Positions 25,790 to 36,348 of a DNA stretch of 64,000 bases are shown piece after piece. A program made the translations under genes and the position numbers. Under the pieces are notes generated by a model. The model searched no databases. It was given only the letters and a program-made list of their open reading frames with translations, and had not been told where the DNA came from. Source of the stretch: Microbacterium bovistercoris (GTDB lineage: Bacteria > Actinomycetota > Actinomycetes > Actinomycetales > Microbacteriaceae); assembly GCF_003387575.1 (NCBI RefSeq), contig NZ_QUAB01000041.1, forward strand, positions 62,001-126,000, in the 5' to 3' direction. Each line of letters starts with the position of its first letter. The stretch's first letter is position 1.

Positions 25790-26751
25790 GGCACCTGCTC
25801 GACACCCGCACGCTCGACCGCGAGACAGCCCTGCGCATCCTCGACGTCGCGGAGGACATGGCCGAAACGCAGTCCCGCCAGGTCAAGAAGCTTCCGACCC
25901 TGCTCGGCAAGACCGTGGTCAACCTCTTCTTCGAGGACTCCACCCGCACCCGCATCTCGTTCGAGGCCGCCGCGAAGCGCCTCTCCGCCGATGTGATCAA
26001 CTTCGCCGCCAAGGGCTCCAGCGTCTCGAAGGGCGAGAGCCTGAAGGACACCGCACAGACCCTGCAGGCGATGGGCGCGGACGCGGTCGTCGTGCGGCAC
26101 TCGGCCTCCGGCGCGCCGCAGACTCTCGCGACCAGCGGCTGGATCTCGGCCGGCGTGGTGAACGCCGGCGACGGCACGCACGAGCACCCCACGCAGGCGC
26201 TGCTCGACGCCTTCACCATCCGCAAGCGCCACTTCGGCGCCGACAGCCGCGGACGCGACCTCAGCGGTATGCGCATCGTCATCGTCGGCGACGTGCTGCA
26301 CTCGCGGGTCGCCCGCTCGAACGTGTGGCTGCTCACGACGCTCGGGGCGCACGTGACCCTGGTCACGCCGCCCACGCTCATCCCGCAGAACGTCTCGCTG
26401 TGGCCGGTCACGGTGCGCTACGACCTCGACCAGGCACTGGCCGAGGGGCCGGATGCGGTGATGATGCTGCGCATCCAGATGGAGCGGATGCACGCCGCGT
26501 TCTTCCCGAACGAGCGTGAGTACACCCGCCTCTGGGGTCTCGACGCGGTGCGCGTCGCAGGTCTGCCCGAGACGAGCATCGTGATGCACCCCGGTCCCAT
26601 GAACCGCGGGCTCGAGATCTCCAGCGAGGCCGCGGACTCGGCCGCCTCGACCGTGCTCGAGCAGGTCGCCAATGGCGTGTCGATCAGAATGGCCGTGCTC
26701 TACCTGCTGCTCGCAGGGGAGCGCAACGACGACGAAGGAGTAGCCCAGTGA
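25786..26751 (+). CDS. pyrB: Aspartate carbamoyltransferase catalytic chain
   Basis: 321 residues. It condenses carbamoyl phosphate with aspartate, the committed step of pyrimidine synthesis. The carbamoyl-phosphate loop is [20 protein letters not shown], then [35 protein letters not shown] contains the conserved HPTQ. The aspartate domain includes [13 protein letters not shown] and [10 protein letters not shown]. No regulatory chain (pyrI) is present, as expected in this phylum. It overlaps pyrR and pyrC by 4 bp each. Confidence 0.97.
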   Translation: MRHLLDTRTLDRETALRILDVAEDMAETQSRQVKKLPTLLGKTVVNLFFEDSTRTRISFEAAAKRLSADVINFAAKGSSVSKGESLKDTAQTLQAMGADAVVVRHSASGAPQTLATSGWISAGVVNAGDGTHEHPTQALLDAFTIRKRHFGADSRGRDLSGMRIVIVGDVLHSRVARSNVWLLTTLGAHVTLVTPPTLIPQNVSLWPVTVRYDLDQALAEGPDAVMMLRIQMERMHAAFFPNEREYTRLWGLDAVRVAGLPETSIVMHPGPMNRGLEISSEAADSAASTVLEQVANGVSIRMAVLYLLLAGERNDDEGVAQ

Positions 26752-28049
26752 CCGAGACCATCGTCATCACCGGCGCCGCGCTGAACGGTGCGGATGCCGC
26801 GGACATCGTGATCGAGGACGGCCGGATCGCCGAGATCGGCAGCGGTCTGAGCCGCTCCGGCGCGCGCGTGGTCGATGCCGCAGGTCTCATCGCCCTGCCC
26901 GGCCTGGTGGACCTGCACACCCACCTGCGCGAGCCGGGCTTCGAGGCATCCGAGACCGTGCTCACCGGCACGCGCGCCGCGGCGGCCGGCGGATTCACCG
27001 CGGTCTTCGCGATGCCCAACACCTCGCCGGTGGCCGACACCGCGGGTGTGGTCGAGCAGGAGCTCGCCCTCGGCGAGGCGGCCGGCTACGCCACCGTGCA
27101 GCCGATCGGCGCCGTGACCGTCGGGCAGAAGGGCGAGCGGCTGGCCGAGCTGGGCGCGATGGCCTCCTCCCGCGCGAAGGTCCGCGTGTTCAGCGACGAC
27201 GGCTTCTGCGTCTGGGATCCGCTCATCATGCGCCGTGCGCTGGAGTATGTGAAGTCGTTCGACGGCGTCATCGCCCAGCACGCCCAGGACCCCCGGCTCA
27301 CCGAGGGCGCCCAGATGAACGAGGGCACCGTCTCCGCAGAGCTCGGACTGGCCGGATGGCCGGCGGTCGCCGAGGAGTCGATCATCGCCCGCGACATCCT
27401 GCTGGCCGAGCACGTCGGGTCGCGCCTGCACGTCTGTCACCTGTCGACGGCGGGTTCCGTGGACCTGATCCGGTGGGCGAAGAAGCGCGGAGTCGCCGTG
27501 ACCGCCGAGGTCACCCCTCATCACCTGCTGCTGACGGACGAACTCGTGCGCGGCTACGACGCTCGGTACAAGGTGAACCCGCCGCTGCGTCGTGAGGAGG
27601 ACGTCCTGGCCGTGCGCGAGGGCCTCGCCGACGGCACGATCGACATCGTGGCCACCGACCACGCCCCGCATCCTTCCGAGAACAAGGCGTGCGAGTGGCA
27701 GGCCGCGGCGAACGGGATGGTGGGCCTGGAGAGCGCGCTGCGCGTCGTGCACCAGTCCATGGTGGAGACGGGGCTGCTCGGCTGGGCGGACGTCGCTCGC
27801 GTGATGAGCACGGCCCCCGCCGCCATCGGCCGGCTGGAGGGCTTCGGATCCCTCGAGGCCGGTGCGCCCGCGCACGTCACGCTCTACGATCCTCAGGTCG
27901 CCGGCGTCTTCACCGAGGCCGATCTGCACGGCCGCAGCCGCAACTCGCCGTACCTCGGCCGGGACCTGCCCGGGCGGGTGCAGTGGACGATCCACGGCGG
28001 CCGCGTGACGGTGGCCGACGGGATCCTCGTGGATGGGCTGGGCGAGTGA
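26748..28049 (+). CDS. pyrC: Dihydroorotase (class I)
   Basis: 433 residues, GTG start overlapping pyrB. It cyclises carbamoyl aspartate to dihydroorotate with a binuclear zinc centre. The first metal motif is [10 protein letters not shown] near residue 60. [13 protein letters not shown], the [16 protein letters not shown] histidine region and [16 protein letters not shown] with the catalytic Asp follow. The size and motifs place it in the class I group, close to active enzymes rather than pseudo-DHOase. The stop overlaps the next gene by 4 bp (GTGA). Confidence 0.96.
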   Translation: MTETIVITGAALNGADAADIVIEDGRIAEIGSGLSRSGARVVDAAGLIALPGLVDLHTHLREPGFEASETVLTGTRAAAAGGFTAVFAMPNTSPVADTAGVVEQELALGEAAGYATVQPIGAVTVGQKGERLAELGAMASSRAKVRVFSDDGFCVWDPLIMRRALEYVKSFDGVIAQHAQDPRLTEGAQMNEGTVSAELGLAGWPAVAEESIIARDILLAEHVGSRLHVCHLSTAGSVDLIRWAKKRGVAVTAEVTPHHLLLTDELVRGYDARYKVNPPLRREEDVLAVREGLADGTIDIVATDHAPHPSENKACEWQAAANGMVGLESALRVVHQSMVETGLLGWADVARVMSTAPAAIGRLEGFGSLEAGAPAHVTLYDPQVAGVFTEADLHGRSRNSPYLGRDLPGRVQWTIHGGRVTVADGILVDGLGE

Positions 28050-28552
28050 CGCGGGATCTCGCCGTCTTTCTGACTATCGCACTCGCGGTGGTCATCGTCG
28101 CGTCGATCCTCTTCGCCTGGCGGGCGCGGCTGCGCCGCGACTCCGGCGTCACCGCACCCCTGGGCGTGCCTGAGCACGCCGAGGTCACCGAGCGCGTCGA
28201 GGTGCTGTACGTCGGCACGACTCGGCACGACCAGCCGCTCGAGCGCGTCGCGGTCAAGCCTCTGGAGTACCGCGCCCGCGGCGAACTGGTGCTCACCGAC
28301 CGCGGCGCCGCGCTCAGCCTGGACGGATCGCCCACCGTGTTCCTCGCCTCGGAGCGACTTGTCGCCGCCGATCTCGCCACGGTCGCCATCGACCGGGTGG
28401 TGGAGCCGAACGGACTCGTCCGCCTGGTCTGGCGCGAGTCCTCCGGCATCCTTCTCGATTCCTTCCTGCGCGTCGCGAACAGCGGCCCGCAGCACGTCCT
28501 CACCGAGCTGCAGCGCCTGTGCGCCGCGCCGGAGACAGGAGCAACCTCGTGA
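28046..28552 (+). CDS. Membrane-anchored PH-like protein between pyrC and carA
   Basis: 168 residues from GTG 28046. A single N-terminal hydrophobic helix (about 4-26, [20 protein letters not shown]) is followed by a mainly beta cytoplasmic domain with [40 protein letters not shown] and a C-terminal helix. The layout suits the small PH-like membrane proteins found at this spot in actinobacterial pyr operons (for example Mycobacterium). Function unknown, possibly linked to pyrimidine flux or membrane localisation. It overlaps its neighbours on both sides by 4 bp, so it is fully within the operon. Confidence 0.8.
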   Translation: MTRDLAVFLTIALAVVIVASILFAWRARLRRDSGVTAPLGVPEHAEVTERVEVLYVGTTRHDQPLERVAVKPLEYRARGELVLTDRGAALSLDGSPTVFLASERLVAADLATVAIDRVVEPNGLVRLVWRESSGILLDSFLRVANSGPQHVLTELQRLCAAPETGATS

Positions 28553-29694
28553 CCCTGAACACCGACCCCGCCGTCCTCGTCCTGGAGGACGGCTCCCGCT
28601 ACCCCGGACGCGCCTACGGTGCCCGCGGCACCACCCTGGGTGAGGTCGTCTTCGCCACCGGCATGTCCGGTTACCAGGAGACGCTCACCGACCCGTCCTA
28701 CGCCGGCCAGATCGTGCTGCAGACCGCACCGCACATCGGCAACACCGGCATGAACGACGAGGACCCCGAGTCGCGTCGCATCTGGGTGGCCGGCTACATC
28801 GTGCGCGACCCCTCGCGCGTCGTGTCGAACTGGCGCGCGAACGCATCGCTCGACGACATCCTCGTGCGTGACGGCATCGTAGGCATCAGCGGCGTCGACA
28901 CCCGTTCCATCACGCGGCACATCCGCTCGGCCGGCTCCATGCGCGGCGGCGTCTTCTCCGGCGAGGCCGCGGCCCTGGATGCCGATGAGCAGCTGCGCAT
29001 CGTCCGCGAGGCCCCGCAGATGGCCGGCCAGAACCTGTCCGCTGAGGTCTCGGTGGCCGTCGCCGAGGTCACGCCGGCGGTCGGAGAGAAGATCGGCAAC
29101 CTGGCCGTGCTCGACCTCGGCGTCAAGCAGGCCACGCTCGACAACCTCGCCGCGCGCGGATTCGAGGTGCACGTGCTGCCGCAGTCCTCGACCTTCGCCG
29201 ACATCATGGCCATCGACCCGGTGGCGGTGTTCTACTCGAACGGCCCCGGCGACCCCGCCGCATCCGACGGGCAGGTGGCCGTGCTGCGCGAGGTGCTCGA
29301 CGCGAAGCTGCCGTACTTCGGCATCTGCTTCGGCAACCAGCTGTTCGGCCGGGCCCTCGGCCTGGGCACTTACAAGCTCACCTTCGGCCACCGCGGCATC
29401 AACCAGCCGGTGCTCGACAAGGCCACCGGCCGGGTCGAGATCACCGCGCACAACCACGGCTTCGCCGTCGAGGCGCCCCTGGAGGGCTCCTTCGACAGCC
29501 CGAACGGCTACGGTCAGGTCGAGGTCAGCCACATCGGCCTGAACGACCAGGTGGTCGAAGGGCTGAAGGCCCTCGACATCCCCGCCTTCTCGGTGCAATA
29601 CCACCCCGAGGCGGCCGCCGGCCCGCACGATGCCAACTACCTCTTCGACCGCTTCCGCGATCTCGTCGTCGCGACCCTGAACGGAGCCAAGTAA
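28549..29694 (+). CDS. carA: Carbamoyl-phosphate synthase small chain
   Basis: 381 residues from the GTG that overlaps the upstream stop and follows GGAGACAGGAG. It hydrolyses glutamine and passes ammonia to CarB. N-terminal CarA domain: [20 protein letters not shown]. The class I glutaminase has the catalytic Cys in [16 protein letters not shown] and the His/Glu pair in [22 protein letters not shown] (Asn rather than the E. coli His) is usual in actinobacteria. The stop shares one base with the carB start (TAATG). Confidence 0.96.
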   Translation: MTLNTDPAVLVLEDGSRYPGRAYGARGTTLGEVVFATGMSGYQETLTDPSYAGQIVLQTAPHIGNTGMNDEDPESRRIWVAGYIVRDPSRVVSNWRANASLDDILVRDGIVGISGVDTRSITRHIRSAGSMRGGVFSGEAAALDADEQLRIVREAPQMAGQNLSAEVSVAVAEVTPAVGEKIGNLAVLDLGVKQATLDNLAARGFEVHVLPQSSTFADIMAIDPVAVFYSNGPGDPAASDGQVAVLREVLDAKLPYFGICFGNQLFGRALGLGTYKLTFGHRGINQPVLDKATGRVEITAHNHGFAVEAPLEGSFDSPNGYGQVEVSHIGLNDQVVEGLKALDIPAFSVQYHPEAAAGPHDANYLFDRFRDLVVATLNGAK

Positions 29695-32600
29695 TGCCCA
29701 AGCGCGACGACATCCAGTCCGTCCTCGTCATCGGCTCCGGTCCGATCGTGATCGGTCAGGCCTGCGAGTTCGACTACTCCGGCACCCAGGCCTGCCGCGT
29801 GCTGCGCGAGGAGGGCGTGCGCGTCATCCTGGTCAACTCCAACCCGGCCACGATCATGACCGATCCCGACTTCGCCGACGCGACCTACATCGAGCCGATC
29901 ACCCCCGAGGTCATCGAGACGATCATCGCCAAGGAGAAGCCCGACGCCATCCTGCCCACCCTGGGCGGTCAGACCGCTCTGAACGCAGCCATGGCGCTGC
30001 ACCACCAGGGCATCCTCGAGAAGTACGACGTCGAGCTCATCGGCGCGAAGGTCGATGCGATCGAGAAGGGCGAGGACCGCCAGATCTTCAAGCAGCTCGT
30101 CCTCGACGCAGGGGCGGATGTCGCCAAGTCGGTCATCTGCCACACGATGGACGAGCTGATCGCCGGCGCCGAGGAACTGGGCTACCCGCTGGTCGTGCGT
30201 CCGAGCTTCACCATGGGCGGTCTCGGCTCCGGCTTCGCCTACGACGAGGACGACCTCCGTCGCATCGGCGGCGCGGGCCTGCACGACTCGCCCACGAACG
30301 AGGTGCTCCTGGAGGAGTCCATCCTGGGCTGGAAGGAGTACGAGCTCGAGCTCATGCGCGACACGGCCGACAACACGGTCGTGGTCTGCTCCATCGAGAA
30401 CGTCGACCCGGTCGGTGTGCACACCGGCGATTCGATCACCGTCGCCCCTGCGCTCACGCTCACCGACCGCGAGTACCAGAAGCTGCGCGACATCGGCATC
30501 GACATCATCCGCGCGGTCGGCGTCGACACCGGTGGCTGCAACATCCAGTTCGCGGTGGACCCGACCAACGGGCGCATCATCGTCATCGAGATGAACCCGC
30601 GCGTCTCGCGCTCGAGCGCCCTGGCCTCCAAGGCGACCGGCTTCCCGATCGCCAAGCTGGCCGCGAAGCTCGCGCTCGGCTACCGCCTGGACGAGATCCC
30701 GAACGACATCACCGGCGTCACCCCGGCGAGCTTCGAGCCCACGCTCGATTACGTCGTCGTGAAGGTGCCCCGGTTCGCGTTCGAGAAGTTCCCCGCCGCC
30801 GACCCGACCCTGACCACCACCATGAAGTCGGTGGGCGAGGCGATGGCCATCGGCCGCAACTACGCGACCGCGCTGCAGAAGGCGCTCCGCTCCCTCGAGA
30901 AGCGCGGTTCGAGCTTCCACTGGGGTCCCGAGGAGCGCTCCGTCGAGGAACTCCTGGAGATCTCGAAGACCCCGACCGACGGCCGTATCGTCGTGCTGCA
31001 GCAGGCGCTGCGCAAGGGCGCGACGATCGAGCAGGCCTTCGATGCCACCGCGATCGACCCGTGGTTCCTCGACCAGATCGTGCTCATCAACGAGGTCGCC
31101 GAGGTCGTCCGCACCGCGGCGGAGTTCGACGCCGACACGATCCGGTACGCCAAGGAGCACGGCTTCTCGGACGCTCAGCTCGCCGAGCTGCGCGGCGTCT
31201 CCGAGCAGGAGGTGCGCGGCGTCCGCCACGGCCTGGGCATCCGCCCGGTCTACAAGACGGTGGACACCTGCGCGGGCGAGTTCCCGGCCCTGACGCCGTA
31301 CCACTACTCGAGCTACGACTTCGAGACCGAGGTCGCCCCCTCCGAGCGCACGAAGGTCGTCATCATCGGCTCGGGTCCGAACCGCATCGGCCAGGGCGTC
31401 GAATTCGACTACTCCTGCGTGCACGCGTCGTTCGCGCTGTCGGATGCCGGGTACGAGACCGTCATGGTCAACTGCAACCCCGAGACCGTGTCGACCGACT
31501 ACGACACCTCCGACCGGCTGTACTTCGAGCCGCTGACTCTCGAGGACGTGCTCGAGGTGCTCGACGCCGAGGCGGCGAGCGGCACCATTCTCGGTGTCGT
31601 CTGCCAGCTCGGGGGTCAGACGCCGCTGGGTCTGGCGAAGGGCATCGAAGCCGCCGGCTACACCGTGCTCGGCACCAGCCCCGAGGCGATCGACCTGGCC
31701 GAGGAACGCGAGCTGTTCTCCCAGCTGCTCGACCGCGCCGGTCTCGTCGCCCCGCGCAACGGCACCGCGATCGACGTCGAGGGCGCCGTGCGGATCGCCG
31801 AGGAGATCGGCTACCCCGTGCTGGTGCGCCCGAGCTTCGTGCTCGGCGGCCGCGGCATGGAGATCGTCTACAGCACCGAGGGGCTGCACGACTACTTCGT
31901 CCGCACCGCCGGCGAGGTGGTCATCGAAGAGGGCAAGCCGCTGCTGGTGGACCGCTTCCTCGACGACGCGATCGAGCTCGACGTGGACGCGCTCTACGAC
32001 GGCACCGAGCTGTTCATCGGCGGCGTCATGGAGCACCTCGAGGAGGCCGGCATCCACTCCGGCGACTCGAGCTGCACCCTGCCTCCCGTGTCGCTGGGCC
32101 GCACCGAGATCGACCGGGTGCGCACCGCGACCCTGGCGATCGCCGAGGGCGTGGGCGTGCGGGGCCTGCTGAACGTGCAGTTCGCGGTCAGCGCCGGCGT
32201 GCTCTACGTGATCGAGGCGAACCCGCGTGCGAGCCGCACGGTGCCGTTCGTCTCGAAGGCGCTCGGGATCCCGCTCGCCAAGGCGGCCAGCCGTATCATG
32301 GCGGGCGCGACGATCGCCGAGCTGAAGGCCGAGGGTCTGCTGCCCGAGCAGGACGGCTCCCGCATCCCGCTGGACGCACCGGTCGCCGTCAAGGAGGCGG
32401 TGCTGCCGTTCAAGCGCTTCCGCACCAAGGAGGGTCGCACGGTCGATTCCGTGCTCGGCCCGGAGATGCGCTCCACGGGCGAGGTCATGGGCATCGACAA
32501 GGACTTCCCGACCGCGTTCGCGAAGAGCCAGGCGGCGGCCTACGGCGGCACCCCGACCTCGGGCACCGTGTTCATCTCGGTCGCCGATTCCGACAAGCGC

Positions 32601-32981
32601 GCGGTGATCCTGCCGGCGCATCGCCTCAGCCAGCTCGGTTTCCGCATCCTGGCGACCGAGGGCACCGGGGAGATCCTCTCGCGCAACGGCATCCCGGTCG
32701 ACGTCGTGCAGAAGTTCGGCGAGTCGCAGGAGTCCGGGGCGACGAACATCGTCGACCTCATCAACGAGGGTTCCGTGGACATCGTCGTGAACGTTCCCGA
32801 TGGGGGAGCGGCACGCGCCGACGGCTATGAGATCCGTGCGGCCGCGGTGGCCGCCGACAAGGCCCTGTTCACGACCATCGCGACGCTGGGCGCTGCGGTG
32901 AGCGGCATGGACGCCACCGGAGACGGCTTCGAGGTGCGCAGCCTGCAGGAGTACGCGCTCGACCGGAAGGCGTCGGCATGA
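29694..32981 (+). CDS. carB: Carbamoyl-phosphate synthase large chain
   Basis: 1095 residues, full length. Two homologous ATP-grasp halves: the first starts [20 protein letters not shown] (carboxyphosphate domain), the second [20 protein letters not shown] (carbamoyl-phosphate domain). A C-terminal MGS-like allosteric domain lies at about 940-1095 ([20 protein letters not shown], then [20 protein letters not shown]). It makes carbamoyl phosphate for both pyrimidines and arginine. It overlaps pyrF by 4 bp. Confidence 0.98.
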   Translation: MPKRDDIQSVLVIGSGPIVIGQACEFDYSGTQACRVLREEGVRVILVNSNPATIMTDPDFADATYIEPITPEVIETIIAKEKPDAILPTLGGQTALNAAMALHHQGILEKYDVELIGAKVDAIEKGEDRQIFKQLVLDAGADVAKSVICHTMDELIAGAEELGYPLVVRPSFTMGGLGSGFAYDEDDLRRIGGAGLHDSPTNEVLLEESILGWKEYELELMRDTADNTVVVCSIENVDPVGVHTGDSITVAPALTLTDREYQKLRDIGIDIIRAVGVDTGGCNIQFAVDPTNGRIIVIEMNPRVSRSSALASKATGFPIAKLAAKLALGYRLDEIPNDITGVTPASFEPTLDYVVVKVPRFAFEKFPAADPTLTTTMKSVGEAMAIGRNYATALQKALRSLEKRGSSFHWGPEERSVEELLEISKTPTDGRIVVLQQALRKGATIEQAFDATAIDPWFLDQIVLINEVAEVVRTAAEFDADTIRYAKEHGFSDAQLAELRGVSEQEVRGVRHGLGIRPVYKTVDTCAGEFPALTPYHYSSYDFETEVAPSERTKVVIIGSGPNRIGQGVEFDYSCVHASFALSDAGYETVMVNCNPETVSTDYDTSDRLYFEPLTLEDVLEVLDAEAASGTILGVVCQLGGQTPLGLAKGIEAAGYTVLGTSPEAIDLAEERELFSQLLDRAGLVAPRNGTAIDVEGAVRIAEEIGYPVLVRPSFVLGGRGMEIVYSTEGLHDYFVRTAGEVVIEEGKPLLVDRFLDDAIELDVDALYDGTELFIGGVMEHLEEAGIHSGDSSCTLPPVSLGRTEIDRVRTATLAIAEGVGVRGLLNVQFAVSAGVLYVIEANPRASRTVPFVSKALGIPLAKAASRIMAGATIAELKAEGLLPEQDGSRIPLDAPVAVKEAVLPFKRFRTKEGRTVDSVLGPEMRSTGEVMGIDKDFPTAFAKSQAAAYGGTPTSGTVFISVADSDKRAVILPAHRLSQLGFRILATEGTGEILSRNGIPVDVVQKFGESQESGATNIVDLINEGSVDIVVNVPDGGAARADGYEIRAAAVAADKALFTTIATLGAAVSGMDATGDGFEVRSLQEYALDRKASA

Positions 32982-33814
32982 CCGAGTCCTTCGGTGCCCG
33001 GCTTCGGGCGGCGCTCGACGAGCACGGCCCGCTCTGCGTCGGCATCGACCCCCACGCGTCGCTCCTCGACACGTGGGGACTCGGCCAGGATGCGGTCGGC
33101 GTGCGCGAGTTCGGCCTGCGCGTGGTGGATGCCGCGGCCGGCCGCGTCGGCGTGGTGAAGCCCCAGGTCTCCTTCTTCGAGCGCTTCGGCTCGCGCGGCT
33201 TCGCCGCTCTCGAGGATGTGTTCGCCGCCGCCAGAGCGGCGGGCCTGCTGGTGGTCGCCGACGCGAAGCGGGGAGACATCGGCTCGACGAACGAGGGCTA
33301 TGCGGACGCCTGGATCGAACCGGGCTCGCCCCTGGAGGCGGATGCCGTGACCCTGAGCCCTTACCTCGGTGTCGGCGCGCTGGACGTCGTGCTCACCCGC
33401 GCCAGGGCCGCAGGCAAGGGCGTCTTCGTCCTCGCCGCGACGAGCAACCCCGAGGCAGCTGCCCTGCAGTCTGCGACGACCTCCGACGGCGGTCACGTGG
33501 CCGCGATGGTCGCGCGCCAGGCTACGGCCGCCGACGCGGGTGACGCACTCGGGGCGATCGGACTCGTGATCGGCGCCACCGTCGATCGCGCCGCCTTCGG
33601 TCTCGACGACGACCTGCTGCGCACCGTCCCCGTGCTCGCCCCGGGCTTCGGCGCACAGGGCGCCACGCCGGATGATCTCACGACCCGGTTCGGCACGATC
33701 GCCCGCAACGTGCTCGCGAGCGAGAGCCGCAGCATCCTGCGTGCAGGACCCGACGGAATCGCTGTCAGAATGGAGGAGACCGCGCGACGTTACCAGGAGG
33801 TGCTGGGTGCCTGA
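32978..33814 (+). CDS. pyrF: Orotidine 5'-phosphate decarboxylase (long actinobacterial type)
   Basis: 278 residues. It decarboxylates OMP to UMP. The family hallmark [20 protein letters not shown] carries the catalytic Lys/Asp set. Other blocks are [28 protein letters not shown] and [16 protein letters not shown]. Size and motifs place it in the mycobacterial/Myxococcus-type subfamily rather than the shorter E. coli type. No pyrD or pyrE is present, so these must lie elsewhere. The stop overlaps the downstream GTG by 8 bp. Confidence 0.95.
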   Translation: MTESFGARLRAALDEHGPLCVGIDPHASLLDTWGLGQDAVGVREFGLRVVDAAAGRVGVVKPQVSFFERFGSRGFAALEDVFAAARAAGLLVVADAKRGDIGSTNEGYADAWIEPGSPLEADAVTLSPYLGVGALDVVLTRARAAGKGVFVLAATSNPEAAALQSATTSDGGHVAAMVARQATAADAGDALGAIGLVIGATVDRAAFGLDDDLLRTVPVLAPGFGAQGATPDDLTTRFGTIARNVLASESRSILRAGPDGIAVRMEETARRYQEVLGA

Positions 33815-34724
33815 AACCCGTTCGATGCCCGAGGTCGATCGGAGTGCGGCGGCGCGCCGCGCCGTCGAGCGACGCCGGGCACGTGCCTCTCTGAAGCGCG
33901 ATCTCGCCATGCGCGTCGTGGCACCGCAGGAGGTCCTGCGCCGCGCGCTCGACGATGCGGCATCCGTCGCCGGCTCGCTGCGGATCACCGACTTCCTCAT
34001 CGCCCTTCCCGCGATCGGAGCGGGCAAGCGCGATCAGGTGCTGCGCGATCTGCACATCGCACCGGTCAAGCGCCTGGGCGGGCTCGGCGTCCGTCAGGTG
34101 GCCGATCTCGGCAACTGGCTGGACAGCCGGTTCCCCGTGCACGTCCCGCGTGCCGGTCGCAGCCGGCTGCTCGTGCTCGCAGGGCCCACGGCGGTCGGCA
34201 AGGGCACCGTCGCCGCCCACATCCGCGCGCACCATCCGCAGATCCACCTCTCCGTGTCGGCGACCACCAGGTCGCCGCGCCCTGGCGAGGTCGACGGCGT
34301 GCACTACTTCTTCGTCGACGACGCGGAGTTCGATCGGCTCATCGCCCAGGGCGAGCTGCTCGAGCACGCGACGGTGCACAACCGGTACCGGTACGGCACA
34401 CCGCGCGGACCGGTGGACGCGGCACTGGCCGAGGGCCGCACCGTGCTGCTGGAGATCGACCTGCAGGGCGCACGTCAGGTGCGCGCCGCCGAGCCGTCCG
34501 CGACGCTGGTGTTCCTGCTGCCGCCGTCCTGGGACGAGCTGGTGAACCGGCTGGTCGGTCGCGGCACCGAGGACGCCGAGGAGCGGGCGCGCCGGCTGCG
34601 CACAGCGAAGGCCGAACTCGCCGCCCAGAACGAGTTCGATTACCTCGTCGTGAACGAGGACGTCGCCACGGCGGCGCAGGAGGTCGTAGACTTGACTGCG
34701 GCATTCGCGCGTCCAGGGTCCTGA
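33807..34724 (+). CDS. gmk: Actinobacterial IHF (mIHF)-guanylate kinase fusion
   Basis: 305 residues from GTG 33807, set by AGGAGG 6 bases upstream; guanylate kinases are normally about 200. Residues about 10-108 match mIHF, the nucleoid protein usually encoded just before gmk: [40 protein letters not shown] and [20 protein letters not shown]. The guanylate kinase starts near 119, with P-loop GPTAVGKGT at 126-134, GMP-binding [19 protein letters not shown] and [13 protein letters not shown]. There is no stop or frameshift between the two. Gmk phosphorylates GMP to GDP; mIHF binds and bends DNA. Whether the fused protein still binds DNA, or is cleaved, is unknown. Confidence 0.93.
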   Translation: MPETRSMPEVDRSAAARRAVERRRARASLKRDLAMRVVAPQEVLRRALDDAASVAGSLRITDFLIALPAIGAGKRDQVLRDLHIAPVKRLGGLGVRQVADLGNWLDSRFPVHVPRAGRSRLLVLAGPTAVGKGTVAAHIRAHHPQIHLSVSATTRSPRPGEVDGVHYFFVDDAEFDRLIAQGELLEHATVHNRYRYGTPRGPVDAALAEGRTVLLEIDLQGARQVRAAEPSATLVFLLPPSWDELVNRLVGRGTEDAEERARRLRTAKAELAAQNEFDYLVVNEDVATAAQEVVDLTAAFARPGS

Positions 34725-34742
34725 GCCTGACGAAGGACGCGC
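34707..34742 (+). repeat. Inverted repeat at the gmk stop carrying repeat copy 2
   Basis: Arms GCGCGTCC (34707-34714) and GGACGCGC (34735-34742) enclose 20 bases that hold the gmk TGA. Bases 34716-34736 repeat the word found past rpsD (4657-4677), in opposite orientation. It may act as a terminator or be a dispersed repeat. Confidence 0.55.
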
Positions 34743-34805
34743 CCGCCACCAACTTCGCGACACGTCGAGCACCTCGACATCGTCGCCCGATCAGGAGGTC
34801 CCACT

Positions 34806-35060
34806 GTGGCCGGTAACAACCAGGGCATCATCGATCCCCCCATCGACAATCTGCTGGATCGCGTCGACTCCAAGTACGAGCTGGTCATCTACGCGTCCAA
34901 GCGCGCGCGCCAGATCAACGACTACTACTCCGACCTGCATGAGGGCAACCTGTTCGACAACGTCGGCCCGCTGGTCGACTCGTCGGTCGAGGACAAGCCC
35001 CTCACGATCGCGCTGCACGAGATCAACGAGGACAAGCTCCGCATCCGTCACGCCGAGTGA
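34806..35060 (+). CDS. rpoZ: DNA-directed RNA polymerase omega subunit
   Basis: 84 residues, GTG start preceded by CAGGAGG. Omega binds the beta' C-terminus and helps polymerase assembly. Conserved segments are [20 protein letters not shown] and [19 protein letters not shown]. Its position after gmk is conserved in most bacteria. A hairpin at 35071-35107 follows. Confidence 0.95.
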   Translation: MAGNNQGIIDPPIDNLLDRVDSKYELVIYASKRARQINDYYSDLHEGNLFDNVGPLVDSSVEDKPLTIALHEINEDKLRIRHAE

Positions 35061-35070
35061 ACTGACAGGT

Positions 35071-35107
35071 GAGCCGCCGTCATCCCGTCCAGGGGTGTCG
35101 GCGGCTC
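35071..35107 (+). terminator. rpoZ terminator hairpin
   Basis: Perfect 9-bp arms GAGCCGCCG and CGGCGGCTC enclose a 19-base loop, 10 bases past the rpoZ stop. No U-run follows. It separates rpoZ from metK, or acts as a metK leader structure. Confidence 0.55.
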
Positions 35108-35151
35108 CCTGCATACTGGCCTGAGACCGCCGAGAAACCGTTGGAGCATCG

Positions 35152-36348
35152 ATGAGCGCGCTGCGCCTGTTCACGTCCGAGTCCGTCACCGAGGGGCACC
35201 CCGACAAGATCTGCGACCAGATCTCGGACAGCATCCTCGACGGCCTGCTGGCCGTCGACCGCGACTCACGCGTCGCGGTCGAGACGCTGGTGACCACGGG
35301 CCTCGTGCACGTGGCCGGCGAGATCCGCACCGAGGGCTACGTCGACATCCCCACGATCGTGCGTGATGTCGTCAACGGCATCGGCTACACCTCCAGCGAC
35401 ACCGGCTTCGACGGTTCGTCCTGCGGTGTGAGTGTCTCGGTGGGGGAGCAGTCCACCGACATCGCCCATGGCGTCGATCAGGCCGCGGAGAGCCGCGACG
35501 GCGGATCGGCCGATCCGCGTGACGCTCTCGGCGCCGGCGACCAGGGCATCATGTTCGGCTTCGCCACCAACGAGACCCCTCAGCTCATGCCGATGGCCGC
35601 GTGGACGGCGCACCGCATCGCCGAGCGACTCTCCGAGGTGCGCCGCTCTGGTTTCCTGCCGTTCCTGCGCCCCGACGGCAAGACGCAGGTCACGCTCGGC
35701 TACGAGGGCTTCACCCCGAAGACCGTCGACGCGGTGGTGCTGTCCACGCAGCACCTGCCGGGTGTCACGCAGGACGAGCTCAAGGCCCAGGTCCGCGAGC
35801 ACGTCATCGACCCGGTGCTGGCCCAGACCGGCCTCGACCTCGCCACCGATCTGAAGTACTACATCAACCCTGCGGGTCCGTTCGTCATCGGCGGCCCGAA
35901 GGGCGACGCCGGTCTCACCGGCCGCAAGATCATCATCGACACCTACGGCGGGGCCGCCCGCCACGGCGGCGGGGCCTTCAGCGGCAAGGATCCGTCCAAG
36001 GTCGACCGCTCTGCCGCGTACGCGATGCGCTGGGTGGCGAAGAACGCCGTCGCCGCCGGGCTCGCGGACCGCCTCGAGGTGCAGGTCGCCTATGCGATCG
36101 GCGTCGCGCACCCCGTCGGTCTGTACGTGGAGGCCTTCGGTACTGGCAAGGTGTCGGATGAGGCGATCATCGGCGCGATCACCGAGGTGTTCGACCTTCG
36201 TCCGCAGGCGATCATCGAGGAACTCGACCTGTTGCGCCCGATCTACGCGCAGACCGCCGCCTACGGGCACTTCGGCCGTGAGCTGCCGGACTTCACCTGG
36301 GAGCGCACCGACCGCGCAGAAGAGCTGCGGCGCGCCGCCGGGCTCTGA
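35152..36348 (+). CDS. metK: S-adenosylmethionine synthetase
   Basis: 398 residues. It makes SAM from methionine and ATP. Signatures: [20 protein letters not shown] at the N-terminus, [12 protein letters not shown] and the phosphate-binding [16 protein letters not shown]. The 91-base upstream gap contains only the hairpin at 35071 and no SAM-riboswitch features that I can identify. The stop shares one base with the priA ATG (TGATG). Confidence 0.97.
   Translation: MSALRLFTSESVTEGHPDKICDQISDSILDGLLAVDRDSRVAVETLVTTGLVHVAGEIRTEGYVDIPTIVRDVVNGIGYTSSDTGFDGSSCGVSVSVGEQSTDIAHGVDQAAESRDGGSADPRDALGAGDQGIMFGFATNETPQLMPMAAWTAHRIAERLSEVRRSGFLPFLRPDGKTQVTLGYEGFTPKTVDAVVLSTQHLPGVTQDELKAQVREHVIDPVLAQTGLDLATDLKYYINPAGPFVIGGPKGDAGLTGRKIIIDTYGGAARHGGGAFSGKDPSKVDRSAAYAMRWVAKNAVAAGLADRLEVQVAYAIGVAHPVGLYVEAFGTGKVSDEAIIGAITEVFDLRPQAIIEELDLLRPIYAQTAAYGHFGRELPDFTWERTDRAEELRRAAGL

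Noticed and set aside
29637..32621. A 994-codon open frame on the minus strand opposite carB
   Set aside because: Shadow of carB with biased composition and no motifs.
35061..35151. Possible SAM riboswitch upstream of metK
   Set aside because: Only 91 bases, mostly a 9-bp hairpin; no recognisable SAM-I/II/IV core.
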